This document shows positions 6,064-6,238 of a stretch of DNA of 6,238 bases, one piece after another; positions within the stretch are counted from its first letter, which is position 1, and the number at the start of each line of letters is the position of its first letter. The notes under the pieces were generated by a model. The model was not told the origin of the DNA. It saw only the letters and a program-made list of their open reading frames with translations, and made no database searches. The stretch is taken from contig SKWF01000300.1 of the NCBI GenBank assembly GCA_007129085.1, forward strand, positions 1 to 6,238, given 5' to 3'. The translations under genes and the position numbers were made by a program. This stretch comes from Balneolaceae bacterium. Its GTDB lineage: Bacteria > Bacteroidota > Rhodothermia > Balneolales > Balneolaceae.

Positions 6064-6238
6064 AACAGAAAACAATTATAAGGTTGCTGATTTCCGTATT
6101 TATTAAAGTTAAAGTATCGGTTAGTTTGAGCATTTAACGAACATTATTATATTTTGAATAGTTCCATGGCATGGTTAAGGTCTTGGCCTTAAATAACTTT
6201 ATCCAAATCAATCGAACATCATCAGATAAGATTGAATC
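6064..6238. promoter_or_regulatory. Upstream region of the regulator-kinase operon
   Basis: No gene is visible in these 175 bases. The stretch should contain the promoter of the minus-strand operon, but I could not identify an exact -7 box. TTAAGG (6175-6180) and CCTTAA (6187-6192) form a 12-base inverted repeat around a 6-base spacer, a possible operator. On the plus strand, TTG (6126-6128) is followed 19 bases later by TATATTTTG (6148-6156). That is a near match to the TAnnTTTG box with one extra T, so a divergent promoter for a gene beyond the right edge is possible. Confidence 0.35.

Noticed and set aside
1..6238. CRISPR array, insertion sequence, or phage/plasmid genes
   Set aside because: No regularly spaced repeats, transposase or integrase coding sequence, or phage or replication genes are visible in any frame.

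Overview
The window looks like part of the chromosome of a Gram-negative member of the Bacteroidota/Balneolota/Rhodothermota group. This is an inference. It rests on a tRNA promoter with a TAnnTTTG-type -7 box, AT-rich gene starts without Shine-Dalgarno sequences, a fasciclin-domain lipoprotein, and a soluble GAF/PAS HisKA_2-type kinase. Overall base composition is moderately AT-rich.

Positions 1-1228 (minus strand) hold the start of a probable metal-efflux operon. A small histidine-rich, membrane-anchored protein (842-1228) comes first. The N-terminal 219 residues of a TolC/CzcC-like outer-membrane efflux protein follow (1-657) and run off the left edge. The usual partners, a membrane-fusion protein and an RND pump, would lie beyond the edge and are not seen. 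A long imperfect inverted repeat (1277-1320) sits just upstream of the first gene.

Positions 1229-2070 contain no convincing protein gene. They hold a complete tRNA-Leu(UAA) gene (1583-1670) with a recognisable promoter, a perfect 16-nt palindrome in its presumed leader, and a strong intrinsic terminator. Downstream is a stretch of degenerate repeat-like DNA with a partial echo of the tRNA 3' end and a weaker hairpin.

Positions 2071-2778 hold a monocistronic fasciclin-domain lipoprotein with its own terminator. Positions 2992-3326 hold a decayed, frameshifted and truncated gene resembling DUF5694 proteins. It collides tail-to-tail with the next operon.

Positions 3327-6063 (minus strand) are a two-gene signalling operon. 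A single-domain response regulator is followed 28 bases later by a soluble hybrid-sensor histidine kinase, GAF-PAS-PAS-PAS-HisKA_2-HATPase_c. The two probably form a cognate pair, and no DNA-binding output is present in the window. Positions 6064-6238 are their upstream region.

I did not find a clearly new biological system. The items most worth a second look are the His-rich protein with its upstream inverted repeat, the tRNA leader palindrome, the imperfect copy of the tRNA end, and the broken DUF5694-like gene.
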